A DNA stretch of 26,376 bases from Galactobacter sp. (GTDB taxonomy: Bacteria > Actinomycetota > Actinomycetes > Actinomycetales > Micrococcaceae). Positions 1 through 8,172 of the stretch are shown piece after piece (the first letter of the stretch is position 1; each line of letters starts with the position of its first letter). A program made the translations under genes and the position numbers. Below the pieces are notes generated by a model. It searched no databases. It was not told the origin of the DNA and saw nothing but the letters and a program-made list of their open reading frames with translations. The stretch spans positions 1 to 26,376 of the forward strand of contig NZ_JALAGT010000015.1 of the NCBI RefSeq assembly GCF_022712295.1, written 5' to 3'.

Positions 1-1280
1 CCACCGGCTGGCTGGCGGATCGATTCGGCACCCGCCGCGTGTTCAACGTGGCGGTCATCCTGTTCACCGCAGCATCGTTGGCCTGCGCGCTCTCACCCAC
101 GCTCGGGGTGCTGGTGGCCGCCCGGGTGATTCAAGGCATCGGCGGGGCGCTGATGGTGCCCGTTGGCCGACTCGTCATCCTCCGCACCACCGCCAAACAG
201 GACCTCCTTCCCGCGTTCGCCTACCTGACATGGCCCGGCCTGATGGCCCCGGTCCTCGCGCCGGTTGTGGGTGGATTCTTGGCCCAGACCATCGGATGGG
301 AGTGGATCTTCCTCATCAACGTGCCCTTGGGAGTGGCGGCGCTGATCGCCGGGCACTGGCTGCTCCCCCGGTCCGAGGTCCTGTCCGCGACGCGCTTTGA
401 CGGGTGGGGGTTCGGGATCCTCGCCTGCGGTCTCGCGGCACTCACCGCGGGTGCCGAACTGCTCGGGTCCGGTTCCTCCCAGGTTTCAATGCCCGACGGC
501 ACGGGCTCAGGTTCCGCCGTCCTGTTCGGCCTGGGTGCCGGCGCCGTAGGCGCCATCGTCCTGGCGCTGGGAGTGATGTTGTGCGCGCTGGCCGTGGTGC
601 TGATGCGTCGTGCATTGAAACCATTGCTGCGGTTCGGTGCGCTGCGGTATGCCACCTTCCGAGTGGGGAATGTTTCCGGGTCGGTGTATCGGCTGCTGAT
701 CACCGCGCTGCCGTTCCTGGTGACGCTGTGGCTGCAGCTTGGGCTGGGCTACTCCCCCGTGGTGGCCGGCGCTATGGTGATCGCGATCTTTGCGGGCAAC
801 ATCGCCATCAAACCGCTGACCACACCCATCATCCGGGCCTTCGGATTCAAAACCACCCTCGTTGGGTCGAACCTGCTGGGGCTGCTGATCATCGCGGCGT
901 TCGCTTGGGTGGGGGCGGGGGCGCCGATTGGCCTGATCCTGGTGCTGCTGTTCCTCTCCGGGGTGTTCCGTTCCATCGGATTCACGGCGTACAACACGGT
1001 GCAGTTCGTTGACGTTGCGCCGGAGGGGATGAATGACGCGAACACGCTGTCCTCGACGCTGCAGCAGGTGGGCACGGCTCTGGGGATCGCCGTGGTGACG
1101 CTGGCCGTGCGGGTGGGTGAGGTGGTGGCGCCCGGTGGCCCGGCGGCGGGTAGGGCGAGTGACTGGCCGGGGCCGTTCGCGGTGGCGTTCCTGATCTCGG
1201 CCGGGATCATGGTGAGCCCGCTGGTGGGGTCCGGCAGGCTGCCGCGGGGGGCGGGCCTGGAGGCTCGGGCGCGGGGGTAG
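1..1280 (+). CDS. MFS transporter, DHA2-type (5' partial)
   Basis: Membrane exporter of the major facilitator superfamily, probably a proton-coupled drug or metabolite efflux pump. The frame is open from the first bases of the window, so the true start lies upstream. The GTG at 39 is internal, because the in-frame residues before it (GWLADRFGTRRVF) are the conserved MFS motif A loop between TM2 and TM3. The following segment with ARVIQGIGGALMVP, then VVGGFLAQTIGWEWIFLINVP, is the motif C region typical of 14-TM DHA2 (EmrB/QacA-like) proteins. Many hydrophobic helices follow, and the protein ends in a short Arg/Gly-rich tail. Substrate cannot be told from sequence. It is followed by the flavin oxidase gene on the same strand after 84 bp, without a visible terminator. 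Confidence 0.88.
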   Translation, partial: TGWLADRFGTRRVFNVAVILFTAASLACALSPTLGVLVAARVIQGIGGALMVPVGRLVILRTTAKQDLLPAFAYLTWPGLMAPVLAPVVGGFLAQTIGWEWIFLINVPLGVAALIAGHWLLPRSEVLSATRFDGWGFGILACGLAALTAGAELLGSGSSQVSMPDGTGSGSAVLFGLGAGAVGAIVLALGVMLCALAVVLMRRALKPLLRFGALRYATFRVGNVSGSVYRLLITALPFLVTLWLQLGLGYSPVVAGAMVIAIFAGNIAIKPLTTPIIRAFGFKTTLVGSNLLGLLIIAAFAWVGAGAPIGLILVLLFLSGVFRSIGFTAYNTVQFVDVAPEGMNDANTLSSTLQQVGTALGIAVVTLAVRVGEVVAPGGPAAGRASDWPGPFAVAFLISAGIMVSPLVGSGRLPRGAGLEARARG

Positions 1281-1364
1281 GAAGCCGTCCCAGAACAACG
1301 CTCACCTCCTCGGTGCGACGTGCCAGGCTTGGACGTATCACCATCTCCGAAAGGTCTCCGATAC

Positions 1365-2492
1365 ATGACCCGCCAACGCATCGCCGTCGTCGGCCTCGGA
1401 ACCGTCGGGGCTCAGACCCTGTGGCAACTCTCGAAGCAGGATTGCGACGTCACCGGGTTCGAGCTCTTCCACCCCGGCCATTCCCGTGGCGCGGCGGGCG
1501 GGGAGTCGAGGCTGTTCCGCCTGGTGGAGATGGAGGATCTGGCTTACCAGCCGCTGATTTTCCGCTCCGACCAACTGTGGCGCGAACTCGAGGCCGAGAC
1601 CGGGCAGACCCTCCGCGACCTTTCCGGAGCCCTCACCTTCGGCATCCCGAACGAACCAGAGATGGAGGTCGGCCTCCAGAGTGCGGCACTCATCGGCGAC
1701 CGCGCCGAGGTTCTCACCCACGAGGAGACCACCGAGCGCTTCCCCATGTACAAGATCAAACCGAACGAGATCGCGATCGTGGATCACGGCGCCGGCACCA
1801 TCTTCCCGGAGAAGACCATCCGTACCGCCGTGGCTGCAGCCAGGGAGCACGGTGCCATTGCGCGCACCGAGGCCCGCATCACCGGGATCGAACAGCACGG
1901 GGACCAGGTGCAGATCACCGTCAACGGGGAAACCGAGGTGTTCGATCAGGTCGTCGTCGCCGTTGGCGCGTGGACCGCCACGCTTCTGCCGGAGATGGCC
2001 CCGTACCTAGCCACCCGTCGCCTGCTGTCCACGTGGTTCCTGCCGCGTACCGGGGCGAGTTTGGAGGGCATGAAACCGTACATCCGGGCGAATCCGAACT
2101 ACTCCTACGGTCTGCCCACTGCGGACGGCCTGGCCATGAAACTTGGTCTCGGCTTCCCGACCCATCTACCGATCGAGTCGCCCGACACCGCGCGCCTCAG
2201 CATTACCGAAGAGGACCTGGAACCCGTCCGCTCGCTGGTGGCCGAGTTCCTCCCCCACCTGGAGCCGTACCCCATGCGCATGCAGGCGTACTACGAGGCG
2301 TACACACACAACCGGCACGAGTACATCGCCCCGCACCCCACCATGGACAAAGTGCTGGTACTGGCCGGATTCTCCGGAAAGGGCTTCAAGAACTCGCCTG
2401 TCACGGGTGAGATCGCGGCCCGCCACATCATGCGCATCCCGCAGTCGGCGGATGCACAGTTCTTATTGAAGTGCGCCCACCCAACGGCCTGA
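1365..2492 (+). CDS. solA: Monomeric sarcosine oxidase/N-methyl-L-tryptophan oxidase family FAD enzyme
   Basis: FAD-dependent amine oxidase of the MSOX/MTOX/fructosyl-amino-acid-oxidase family. It oxidises a secondary amine, giving H2O2. The ATG at 1365 is chosen because GAAAGG lies 10 nt upstream and the 375-aa product matches family length (about 370-390); a GTG at 1320 would add 15 poor residues. Visible features: dinucleotide-binding GLGTVG (10-15), the AAGGESRLFR flavin loop, and the C-terminal GFSGKGFK (335-342). Odd point: the cysteine that carries covalent 8alpha-S-FAD in MSOX and MTOX is absent. The equivalent stretch (306-314) reads MQAYYEAYT and the only cysteines are C27 and one near the C terminus, so FAD should be bound non-covalently. 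Bacterial fructosyl-amino-acid oxidases of this family reportedly do that. With an Amadori-type locus 10 kb away, that substrate class is a candidate. Family is certain, substrate is not. Confidence 0.85.
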   Translation: MTRQRIAVVGLGTVGAQTLWQLSKQDCDVTGFELFHPGHSRGAAGGESRLFRLVEMEDLAYQPLIFRSDQLWRELEAETGQTLRDLSGALTFGIPNEPEMEVGLQSAALIGDRAEVLTHEETTERFPMYKIKPNEIAIVDHGAGTIFPEKTIRTAVAAAREHGAIARTEARITGIEQHGDQVQITVNGETEVFDQVVVAVGAWTATLLPEMAPYLATRRLLSTWFLPRTGASLEGMKPYIRANPNYSYGLPTADGLAMKLGLGFPTHLPIESPDTARLSITEEDLEPVRSLVAEFLPHLEPYPMRMQAYYEAYTHNRHEYIAPHPTMDKVLVLAGFSGKGFKNSPVTGEIAARHIMRIPQSADAQFLLKCAHPTA

Positions 2493-2510
2493 CTCAGGGC
2501 TCCAAAGGCC

Positions 2511-2528
2511 GCCGGGTGCGCACCCGGC
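2511..2528. terminator. 18-bp perfect palindrome after the flavin oxidase gene
   Basis: GCCGGGTGC followed directly by GCACCCGGC, 18 nt after the stop codon. It could form a short GC-rich stem as a U-less actinobacterial terminator. There is no T tract and no natural loop without opening the centre, so this is a weak call. Confidence 0.3.
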
Positions 2529-2698
2529 AACGCCGGTCACGTCCAGTGCAGTCAGCCTCTGTGTGCCACCTGCGCTTTCGTCCGTGCTGCGCCGCTTGAC
2601 GCAACAACCACGAGTGCAGACACGGATCCGGCAGCTTTGACCAATCCGTCAGAGACGCCGGCAATGATGGGACTGCGCTCAGAAAGGACGTACCTATC

Positions 2699-3133
2699 AT
2701 GATCACTTTTCGCCACACCACATGGTCAGTAGGTGGAAGCCGTGACCGCGATCGCGCCGCGAAGATTCTTGAGCTTATGGCGCGGCTGGGGCCACTTCTC
2801 AACCCCGACCAGCAGCCGAACGTCTTTACCCTTAGTCCGGGCAATGCCGCGGTGGTTGTTAGAGCGAGTTCCAACAATCAGTCCGTCAGCGCCGCCCCGG
2901 CTTCGGTGGACTACGACTACCGAGCCAAGGTTTGGACTGCCGCGTTCGTCGATACAGAGCACGCCCTATTGTTCCCGCCAGATCTCTTGCGTCAACCCCA
3001 CTGCGAACTCTCCAGGCAGCTGCTGGAAGACTTCACTAGGCTCGTGCGAGCAGCGATTAGACAGCACTCTCGCAGGCTGGAGCCTCATGACGACTTGAAT
3101 GCCCACTGTCTAGACCAAGTAGCTCGCAGCTGA
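2699..3133 (+). CDS. Hypothetical protein, 144 aa
   Basis: I do not recognise this protein. It starts at an ATG preceded by AGAAAGGA about 9-10 nt upstream, a good ribosome binding site, which is the main reason to accept the gene. The predicted product is soluble, with no signal peptide or membrane segment. Its N-terminal half has a VDYDYRAKVWTAAFVD strand-like stretch around residues 61-76. The C-terminal half (about 90-125) is helical and Arg-rich (SRQLLEDFTRLVRAAIRQHSRR). Codon use is less GC-biased than in the flanking genes, matching the island. It precedes the NUDIX gene on the same strand by about 250 bp, so co-transcription is possible but not shown. Confidence 0.55.
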   Translation: MITFRHTTWSVGGSRDRDRAAKILELMARLGPLLNPDQQPNVFTLSPGNAAVVVRASSNNQSVSAAPASVDYDYRAKVWTAAFVDTEHALLFPPDLLRQPHCELSRQLLEDFTRLVRAAIRQHSRRLEPHDDLNAHCLDQVARS

Positions 3134-3383
3134 CCTAATCCAGCTTGCAGCGGGTGCTGATATACCTATTGACGTCGCATACACATGCACCGCGTGCGTC
3201 GATTCCGTACCATTCGGAGATTCCGAGGCGCCAGGGCCTAGCTACACCAGCAACACCGGTAGCGCCGATAGGCTGAAGGCAGGGCCTGCCCCGGACGGTA
3301 CACAAAAGCCCATCCAAGCTGGCTAAAACAAGTCCTCCTGGTTCCACAGGAGCCACTCCGATGACATGAAGGTGAATTCGTAC

Positions 3384-3782
3384 ATGCCAAAGCAGATCAA
3401 CGTCGTCGGAGCCGTCCTTGTACGTGATGGCAAGATCCTGGCAGCACAACGGAGCCAAGCCATGTCCCTACCTGGGCTTTGGGAGTTTCCCGGCGGAAAG
3501 ATTGAGCCAGGTGAGACCCCGGAACAGGCTCTGGCTAGGGAGATGAAGGAAGAGCTGCTCTGCGACGTCACCGTGGGAGAACATGTCGAGACGACCGCAT
3601 ACGAATACGATTTCGGCGTCGTAACCCTGACGACCTTCTACACCCAACTGGTGAATGGTGACCCTCAACTGACCGAGCATTCCGCGATCAAATGGCTCGC
3701 CCCGGCTGAGCTCCGCGATGTCGAGTGGGCACCAGCAGACGTTCCAGCCGTGGACAAGCTCGTACGGACTGCTTCCCTCTGA
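3384..3782 (+). CDS. (Deoxy)nucleoside triphosphate pyrophosphohydrolase, MutT/NUDIX family
   Basis: Small NUDIX hydrolase resembling NudG/MutT, which hydrolyse CTP, 5-methyl-dCTP or oxidised nucleotides to monophosphate and pyrophosphate. The fold starts with INVVGAVLVRDGKILAAQR, followed by LPGLWEFPGGK and the Nudix box from G38. Glu44, Arg52, Glu53, Glu56 and Glu57 are all present. The penultimate glycine of the consensus REUXEEXGU is leucine (REMKEELLC), a mild deviation. The ATG at 3384 is preferred to the ATG at 3366 because AAGGTG sits 9 nt before it, giving 132 aa. It ends 25 bp before the start of the PLD-helicase gene, so the two are almost certainly one operon. This suggests the hydrolase acts with the helicase on nucleotides or nucleic acid rather than as a general housekeeping enzyme. 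Confidence 0.88.
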   Translation: MPKQINVVGAVLVRDGKILAAQRSQAMSLPGLWEFPGGKIEPGETPEQALAREMKEELLCDVTVGEHVETTAYEYDFGVVTLTTFYTQLVNGDPQLTEHSAIKWLAPAELRDVEWAPADVPAVDKLVRTASL

Positions 3783-3807
3783 GCTAATCCACAGGCCAGG
3801 AACCAGT

Positions 3808-6708
3808 ATGAACACCACTGACAGCGCTCTCCGTGACGACGCCGCCTTCGGATTCTTCGACGCGAAGCTGAGCTCTACGCAGGTTTTCAACCCCCTGCTC
3901 GTGTCCAACCGCGGCGATAACACGATGGCCCGGGCCATTAGGTCCGAGCTTCGACGTTCGCGTGGCTTCGTGTTCTCTGTCGCGTTTGTCAGCCCGAGCG
4001 CAGTGGCCATGCTCAAGCAGGCGTTTCTAGATTTCCCGGGGCGAGGAACCATCATCACTTCGACCTACCTCGGGTTTAATTCACCCGCGGCCTTTCGTGA
4101 ACTCCTCAACCTGGCAAACGTCGACGTGTTCATCCACGACGACAGCAAGAATGGATTCCACGCCAAGGGCTATGTGTTCGACCAAGTCGGATCTAAGACC
4201 GCCATCATCGGCAGTTCGAACCTCACGGACACAGCCATGGTCCGGAACCACGAGTGGAATCTGCGGTTCTCGGCTCTTCCAGATGGCGACATCGTCGAGC
4301 AACTCGACCACGAGGTTCACGCTCAGCTTCAGAACTCCGTTCAGCTAACCGAGTCCTGGATTGATGAGTACGCAGCCGGATGGATCCCTCCAGCTGCACG
4401 GCAGTCAGTGAACCTTTCCGCTCCGCACAGCACACGAATCAAGCCCAACAGCATGCAGGCTGAAGCTCTGGCCGAGATCGACGCAGTCCGGAGATCCGGC
4501 GAGTCGCGCGCGCTCGTTGTCTCTGCCACGGGAACTGGCAAGACGATTCTGTCGGCCCTCGATGTTCGAGCGTTTAACCCCCAGCGCATGTTGTTCATCG
4601 TCCACCGCGAACAGATCCTCGACCGCGCGATCCAAGAATTCCAGAAGGTTCTGGAGGCACCCTCTAGCGACTTCGGTAAGCTCGTTGGCGGTCAGAAACA
4701 GCTGGACCGTAAGTATGTGTTTGCGACGGACCGATCACTGGCCAACCCTGAAACACTCGCTTCTCTTGATCCCGCGACCTTCGACTACATCCTGATTGAC
4801 GAGGTCCACCGAAGTGGTGCCTCCGGTTATCGCCGCATCATTGACCACTTCGCCCCTAAATTTCTCCTCGGGCTTACGGCGACCCCTGAGCGCACCGACG
4901 GTTTCAACGTCTATGAGTTGTTTGACTTCAACGTCCCCTACGAAATCCGGCTGCAGAAGGCGCTGTCCGAGGACATGCTCGCACCGTTTCACTACTACGG
5001 GATCAAGGACTTCGAGCGCGATGGCCAAGTGATCGACGATTTCTCGAAGCTAGGCACGTTGGTGGATCCCGAACGGATCGACCACATCATCGATGCCCTA
5101 GAGACCTACGGCCACGTGGGTTCCCCGGTTCGCGGACTGATGTTTTGCAGCCGCAAGGACGAAGCCGAGAAGCTCTCATACCTCCTAAACCAAAGGTCGG
5201 TGCATGGCAAACAGCTAAGGACGCTGGCGCTGACTGGCGACGACTCGGTACAGACTCGTGAGGACGCTGCGGATCGGCTGGAGAACGGCGACCTCGACTA
5301 CCTCATTACTGTCGACGTCTTCAACGAGGGGGTCGACATTCCTACCGTGAACCAGGTGGTCATGCTCAGGAACACCCAGTCGAGCATCATCTTCACTCAG
5401 CAGCTGGGCCGGGGTCTGCGAAAGGCTGCCGGCAAGGACCACCTCGTCGTGATCGACTTCATCGGGAACTACGCGAACAACTACCTGATCCCCATCGCCC
5501 TGTTCGGCAATAGCTCACTGAACAAGGACTCCGTACGTCGTGACTTGATTGAAGCCCAGGACGCCGGCGCCATAGCTGGCCTGTCCAGTGTCAACTTCGA
5601 CAAGGTCTCCAAAGAGCGGATCTTCAATTCAATCGCAGCTGCGAAGCTCGACAGCCTGAAGGAAATCAAGAAGTCGTACCTCAACCTACGCCAGCGGCTT
5701 GGGCAGCCGCCGCGTCTCTACGATTTCGCTCGCTTCGATCTTGCGGACCCCGTGGCGGTAGCTACGGTCACAGGGGCCAAGAACTACTGGAGCCTGGTCA
5801 AGAAGTTCAAGGACACGGACCGCGAACCAAACTCGGGGCAGGAGGCCGCACTGCGCTTCCTGTCCACCCAGATTCTTGATGGCAAGCGGCCCCACGAGCT
5901 GTTGTTGCTCCAAGCACTCGTGCAGACACTTGACGAGCCTACGACCCGAGCTGCCATCCCAGTCACCGAGTTCGCGGCCCTCCTCAGTGCTCAGAATCTT
6001 GATTATGGAGAGGACGTTCTGCGGTCTCTAGGGCTCATTTTCAGCCTCGAGTTCTTCACTGACGCAGAGCGGCCGAAACTGGGTGCGCCCATCATCGAGC
6101 GAGATGGGTCGGCCTTCGTGCTTTCTACCGATTTTGTGGGATGGATGGTCAACGACGGCCAATTCGCTGGCCACGTGGAGGACCTGATCGAGACTGGGCT
6201 ATTCCTGGCGCGGCACCGCTATGACTGGTCCACCACCCTTGAAATCGGTAAGCGGTACTCCCGCAAGGACGTCTGTCGGCTTCTCAATTGGAACAGCGAT
6301 CAGAAGGGAACCATGTACGGCTACAAGGTCGACATGCCCACACGGACCTGCCCGATCTTCATCACTTATCACAAGCACGATGACGTCGCAGCGAGCACCG
6401 CTTACGACGATGAATTCCTCAACGAATCCCAGATACGCTGGTTCACCCGCAGCCGTCGAACGCTCAAGAGCGCTGAGGTGAAATCAATCGTTGGGCAGGA
6501 AGCCACCCTTCATCTGTTCACCAAGAAGGACGACGCAGAGGGCTCTGACTTCTACTACCTCGGCTCTGCGTCGCCGTCAGATCCTCAGCAGACGACCATG
6601 CCCGGCGGCGACGGAAAGGATCTGGACGTCGTGACGATGACCCTGTCTCTCGACTCCGCGATCGAAAGTGCGCTTTACGACTACCTGATCTCCGCCGGCG
6701 ATGCCTGA
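3808..6708 (+). CDS. PLD nuclease-SF2 DEAD/DEAH helicase-DUF3427 protein
   Basis: Large 966-aa DNA/RNA-processing ATPase. Domain order: an N-terminal phospholipase D-like (HKD nuclease) domain, about 25-190, with H118-x-K120-x4-D125 followed by GSSNLT. Then an SF2 helicase core: PNSMQAEAL Q-like motif near 213, Walker A SATGTGKT 239-246, DEVH box 331-334, motif III TATP 357-360, DVFNEGVDIP 503-512, and QQLGRGLR 531-538 with the arginine finger. Last is a C-terminal DUF3427 region (about 560-966) ending in the usual CPIFITYHK ... FYYLGSAS pattern. Only one HKD motif is present, so the nuclease should work as a dimer. The ATG at 3808 is used: it follows CCAGGA and starts 25 nt after the NUDIX stop, whereas the frame extension to 3718 overlaps the NUDIX gene. 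No motif is damaged. The function is not established; defence against foreign DNA or repair is inferred from architecture and island context. Confidence 0.9.
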   Translation: MNTTDSALRDDAAFGFFDAKLSSTQVFNPLLVSNRGDNTMARAIRSELRRSRGFVFSVAFVSPSAVAMLKQAFLDFPGRGTIITSTYLGFNSPAAFRELLNLANVDVFIHDDSKNGFHAKGYVFDQVGSKTAIIGSSNLTDTAMVRNHEWNLRFSALPDGDIVEQLDHEVHAQLQNSVQLTESWIDEYAAGWIPPAARQSVNLSAPHSTRIKPNSMQAEALAEIDAVRRSGESRALVVSATGTGKTILSALDVRAFNPQRMLFIVHREQILDRAIQEFQKVLEAPSSDFGKLVGGQKQLDRKYVFATDRSLANPETLASLDPATFDYILIDEVHRSGASGYRRIIDHFAPKFLLGLTATPERTDGFNVYELFDFNVPYEIRLQKALSEDMLAPFHYYGIKDFERDGQVIDDFSKLGTLVDPERIDHIIDALETYGHVGSPVRGLMFCSRKDEAEKLSYLLNQRSVHGKQLRTLALTGDDSVQTREDAADRLENGDLDYLITVDVFNEGVDIPTVNQVVMLRNTQSSIIFTQQLGRGLRKAAGKDHLVVIDFIGNYANNYLIPIALFGNSSLNKDSVRRDLIEAQDAGAIAGLSSVNFDKVSKERIFNSIAAAKLDSLKEIKKSYLNLRQRLGQPPRLYDFARFDLADPVAVATVTGAKNYWSLVKKFKDTDREPNSGQEAALRFLSTQILDGKRPHELLLLQALVQTLDEPTTRAAIPVTEFAALLSAQNLDYGEDVLRSLGLIFSLEFFTDAERPKLGAPIIERDGSAFVLSTDFVGWMVNDGQFAGHVEDLIETGLFLARHRYDWSTTLEIGKRYSRKDVCRLLNWNSDQKGTMYGYKVDMPTRTCPIFITYHKHDDVAASTAYDDEFLNESQIRWFTRSRRTLKSAEVKSIVGQEATLHLFTKKDDAEGSDFYYLGSASPSDPQQTTMPGGDGKDLDVVTMTLSLDSAIESALYDYLISAGDA

Positions 6709-6753
6709 ACGCTCCAGTGCCCCGTCGAGTGCGGTCGGAACTACACTTCTTCT

Positions 6754-7461
6754 ATGTCACTCGTGGAGCCTGCTTTCCAACGTATCTCAGCAATTGGCCT
6801 AGCCACTGCAAGCGCCGCCCTATGCGTGGCCGTACTCGTTGGCTGTAGCTACTCCGTTCCTGAGCCTGCCGACGTCACAGATGAACCAACCGCCTCTGAC
6901 TCATCCGCTCAACAACAACCAACAGTTTCCTCGGCGGACTCGGCACCTACCGCGTCGGCGGTCAACCAGTATGGCGAGGACGCTAACGAAGTCTTGGGGG
7001 CCAACATAGGGGCCGCAACCTGGGACAGTATCGCAGAAGACAACTGCTCGAAGGCCGCGTACTACCCTGAGAGCAACGTCTGGTCGGTGCCATCATTAAC
7101 ATCATGGGACGTTGATCGCGAAGATTTGATAGCATACTCGGTCGCAGTTTCGATAGTTTCTAAGTGCCCAACACTTTCACGTAGCATTACAAAAATGCAT
7201 CCAGAGTTTTCAAGTGCAATATGGGTGCTGGATTCATCACTGCCCACCACCAAACCACAGCCAACTTTCACCCCCGCCCCCACTGCACCTACCTATCAAC
7301 CAGCACCTACGGCCCCATCTGCACCAGCATTTACTCCGGCTACGAATGCACCGGCGCCAGTTTATGGTGGTGGCGGGTACGTGGTTCCATGCATGGATGG
7401 TAGCGTCTCTCATTCTGGTGGACACCAGGGAGCGTGCTCGCACCATGGTGGCACGAATTAA
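6754..7461 (+). CDS. Secreted lipoprotein with Pro-rich linker and DUF3761-like tail
   Basis: Predicted 235-aa membrane-anchored lipoprotein. An N-terminal hydrophobic segment (11-30) ends in the lipobox L28-V-G-C31, and Cys31 would be lipidated after cleavage. A Ser/Thr/Pro/Gln-rich spacer follows, then a small globular part (about 72-160) with two cysteines (DNCSKAAYY and SKCPTLS), then a Pro/Thr/Ala-rich stretch. The tail reads CMDGSVSHSGGHQGACSHHGG, the Cys-rich pattern I associate with DUF3761. No clear Shine-Dalgarno is seen; TACACT 8 nt before the ATG could be a -10 of a leaderless transcript, which is weakly supported. Codon use is AT-richer than the chromosome-like flanks. It follows the helicase by 45 bp, but a functional link is not evident. 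Confidence 0.75.
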   Translation: MSLVEPAFQRISAIGLATASAALCVAVLVGCSYSVPEPADVTDEPTASDSSAQQQPTVSSADSAPTASAVNQYGEDANEVLGANIGAATWDSIAEDNCSKAAYYPESNVWSVPSLTSWDVDREDLIAYSVAVSIVSKCPTLSRSITKMHPEFSSAIWVLDSSLPTTKPQPTFTPAPTAPTYQPAPTAPSAPAFTPATNAPAPVYGGGGYVVPCMDGSVSHSGGHQGACSHHGGTN

Positions 7462-7503
7462 TAATTACAGATCTCAAATCAACGCCCATATCCACACAGC
7501 CCA

Positions 7504-7519
7504 CTAAATGATGATTTAG
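7504..7519. terminator. Small inverted repeat between convergent genes
   Basis: CTAAAT-GATG-ATTTAG, a 6-bp perfect stem with a 4-nt loop in the AT-rich gap between the lipoprotein and the DNA glycosylase genes, which converge here. It is too weak to be sure it terminates transcription. Confidence 0.25.
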
Positions 7520-7558
7520 CGCCCAACAAGTAGCTACTTATCATGGTAGTCAATTGTG

Positions 7559-8125
7559 TCACCTCTTGGACACGTACCGACTTCGCCGTTCGTAGAATCG
7601 CCTCGGCCAGTCTGCCGCCTTGGAGATCCCGATCCGCGTGGTCGTGACGATCTCCGAGTCTGACAACGCCGAGCCACGCATCAACTGCAGCGGCGGCCCC
7701 GAGACGTCGTGGCCCGTCAGGGAAAGATCCACGGCGAGCGCCTGGCAGAGCTTGCCCGGGCCGTTCGTGACGAGCGGTCCCGTCCGGCCGCCACGCGCCG
7801 CCACCATGAAGTCCTCGCCTGCCAACGGCTCAACGGCACGGATCAGCACGCCCTCCCCGAAGCCAGCAGGCCCGGCCACCATGTTCAGGCAGTGGTGGAT
7901 CCCCATGGACCGATAGACGTAGGCGTGGCCGGCCTCCATGAACATGGCGGAGTTGCGGGGCGTCTGGCCGCGGAACGTGTGGGAGGCCGGGTCGTTCTGG
8001 TCATAGGCCTCGGTCTCCACGATGCGCACCCGCAGCTCCTGGCCGTCGATGGTGCGCACCAACTCGCAGCCCAAGAGTGCACGGGCAGCCTCCTCCACGG
8101 GAACATCCAACCAACCGAAGTCCAT
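7559..8125 (-). CDS. mpg: DNA-3-methyladenine glycosylase (AAG/MPG family)
   Basis: Base-excision repair enzyme that removes 3-methyladenine and other alkylated or deaminated purines. The 188-aa product has the family signatures in order: RIVETEAY (34-41) with catalytic Glu39, DPASHTFRGQTPRN (45-58), AYVYRSMGIHHCLN (68-81) containing the intercalating aromatic region, and GPGKLCQAL (122-130). The length is normal for bacterial members. The ATG at 8125 (MDFGWLDVPV) is chosen because the domain begins immediately after it; the frame extends 36 codons further upstream but with no conserved content. It is transcribed toward the island, with high-GC codon use like the chromosome-type genes to its right. 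Confidence 0.92.
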   Translation of the reverse strand: MDFGWLDVPVEEAARALLGCELVRTIDGQELRVRIVETEAYDQNDPASHTFRGQTPRNSAMFMEAGHAYVYRSMGIHHCLNMVAGPAGFGEGVLIRAVEPLAGEDFMVAARGGRTGPLVTNGPGKLCQALAVDLSLTGHDVSGPPLQLMRGSALSDSEIVTTTRIGISKAADWPRRFYERRSRYVSKR

Positions 8126-8172
8126 GCTCACCACGGTACGGCCCCGGCGTCGTAGCCTGCGCCACCCCAGCG

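Larger units (their letters stand above)
2493..7558. other. Putative genomic island with lower GC
   Basis: Between the flavin oxidase and the DNA glycosylase genes the base composition falls visibly below that of the flanks. For example, bases 7141-7200 contain only 24 G or C out of 60, and codons ending in A or T are common in the genes inside. The content is orphan-like: a hypothetical protein, NUDIX hydrolase, PLD-helicase-DUF3427 protein and a lipoprotein, all on the plus strand. No integrase, tRNA or clear attachment repeats were seen at the edges, so the limits are approximate and the transfer mechanism is unknown. Confidence 0.5.

Noticed and set aside
749..1381. Long antisense frames opposite the MFS, GH43 and other genes
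   Set aside because: Shadow frames caused by high third-position GC; no homology, ribosome sites or promoters.
3123..3326. Open plus-strand frame of 67 codons between the orphan protein and the NUDIX gene (contains IPIDVAYTCTACVDSVPFG)
   Set aside because: No usable start codon in frame and no recognisable family; perhaps a decayed gene fragment, but not supportable.
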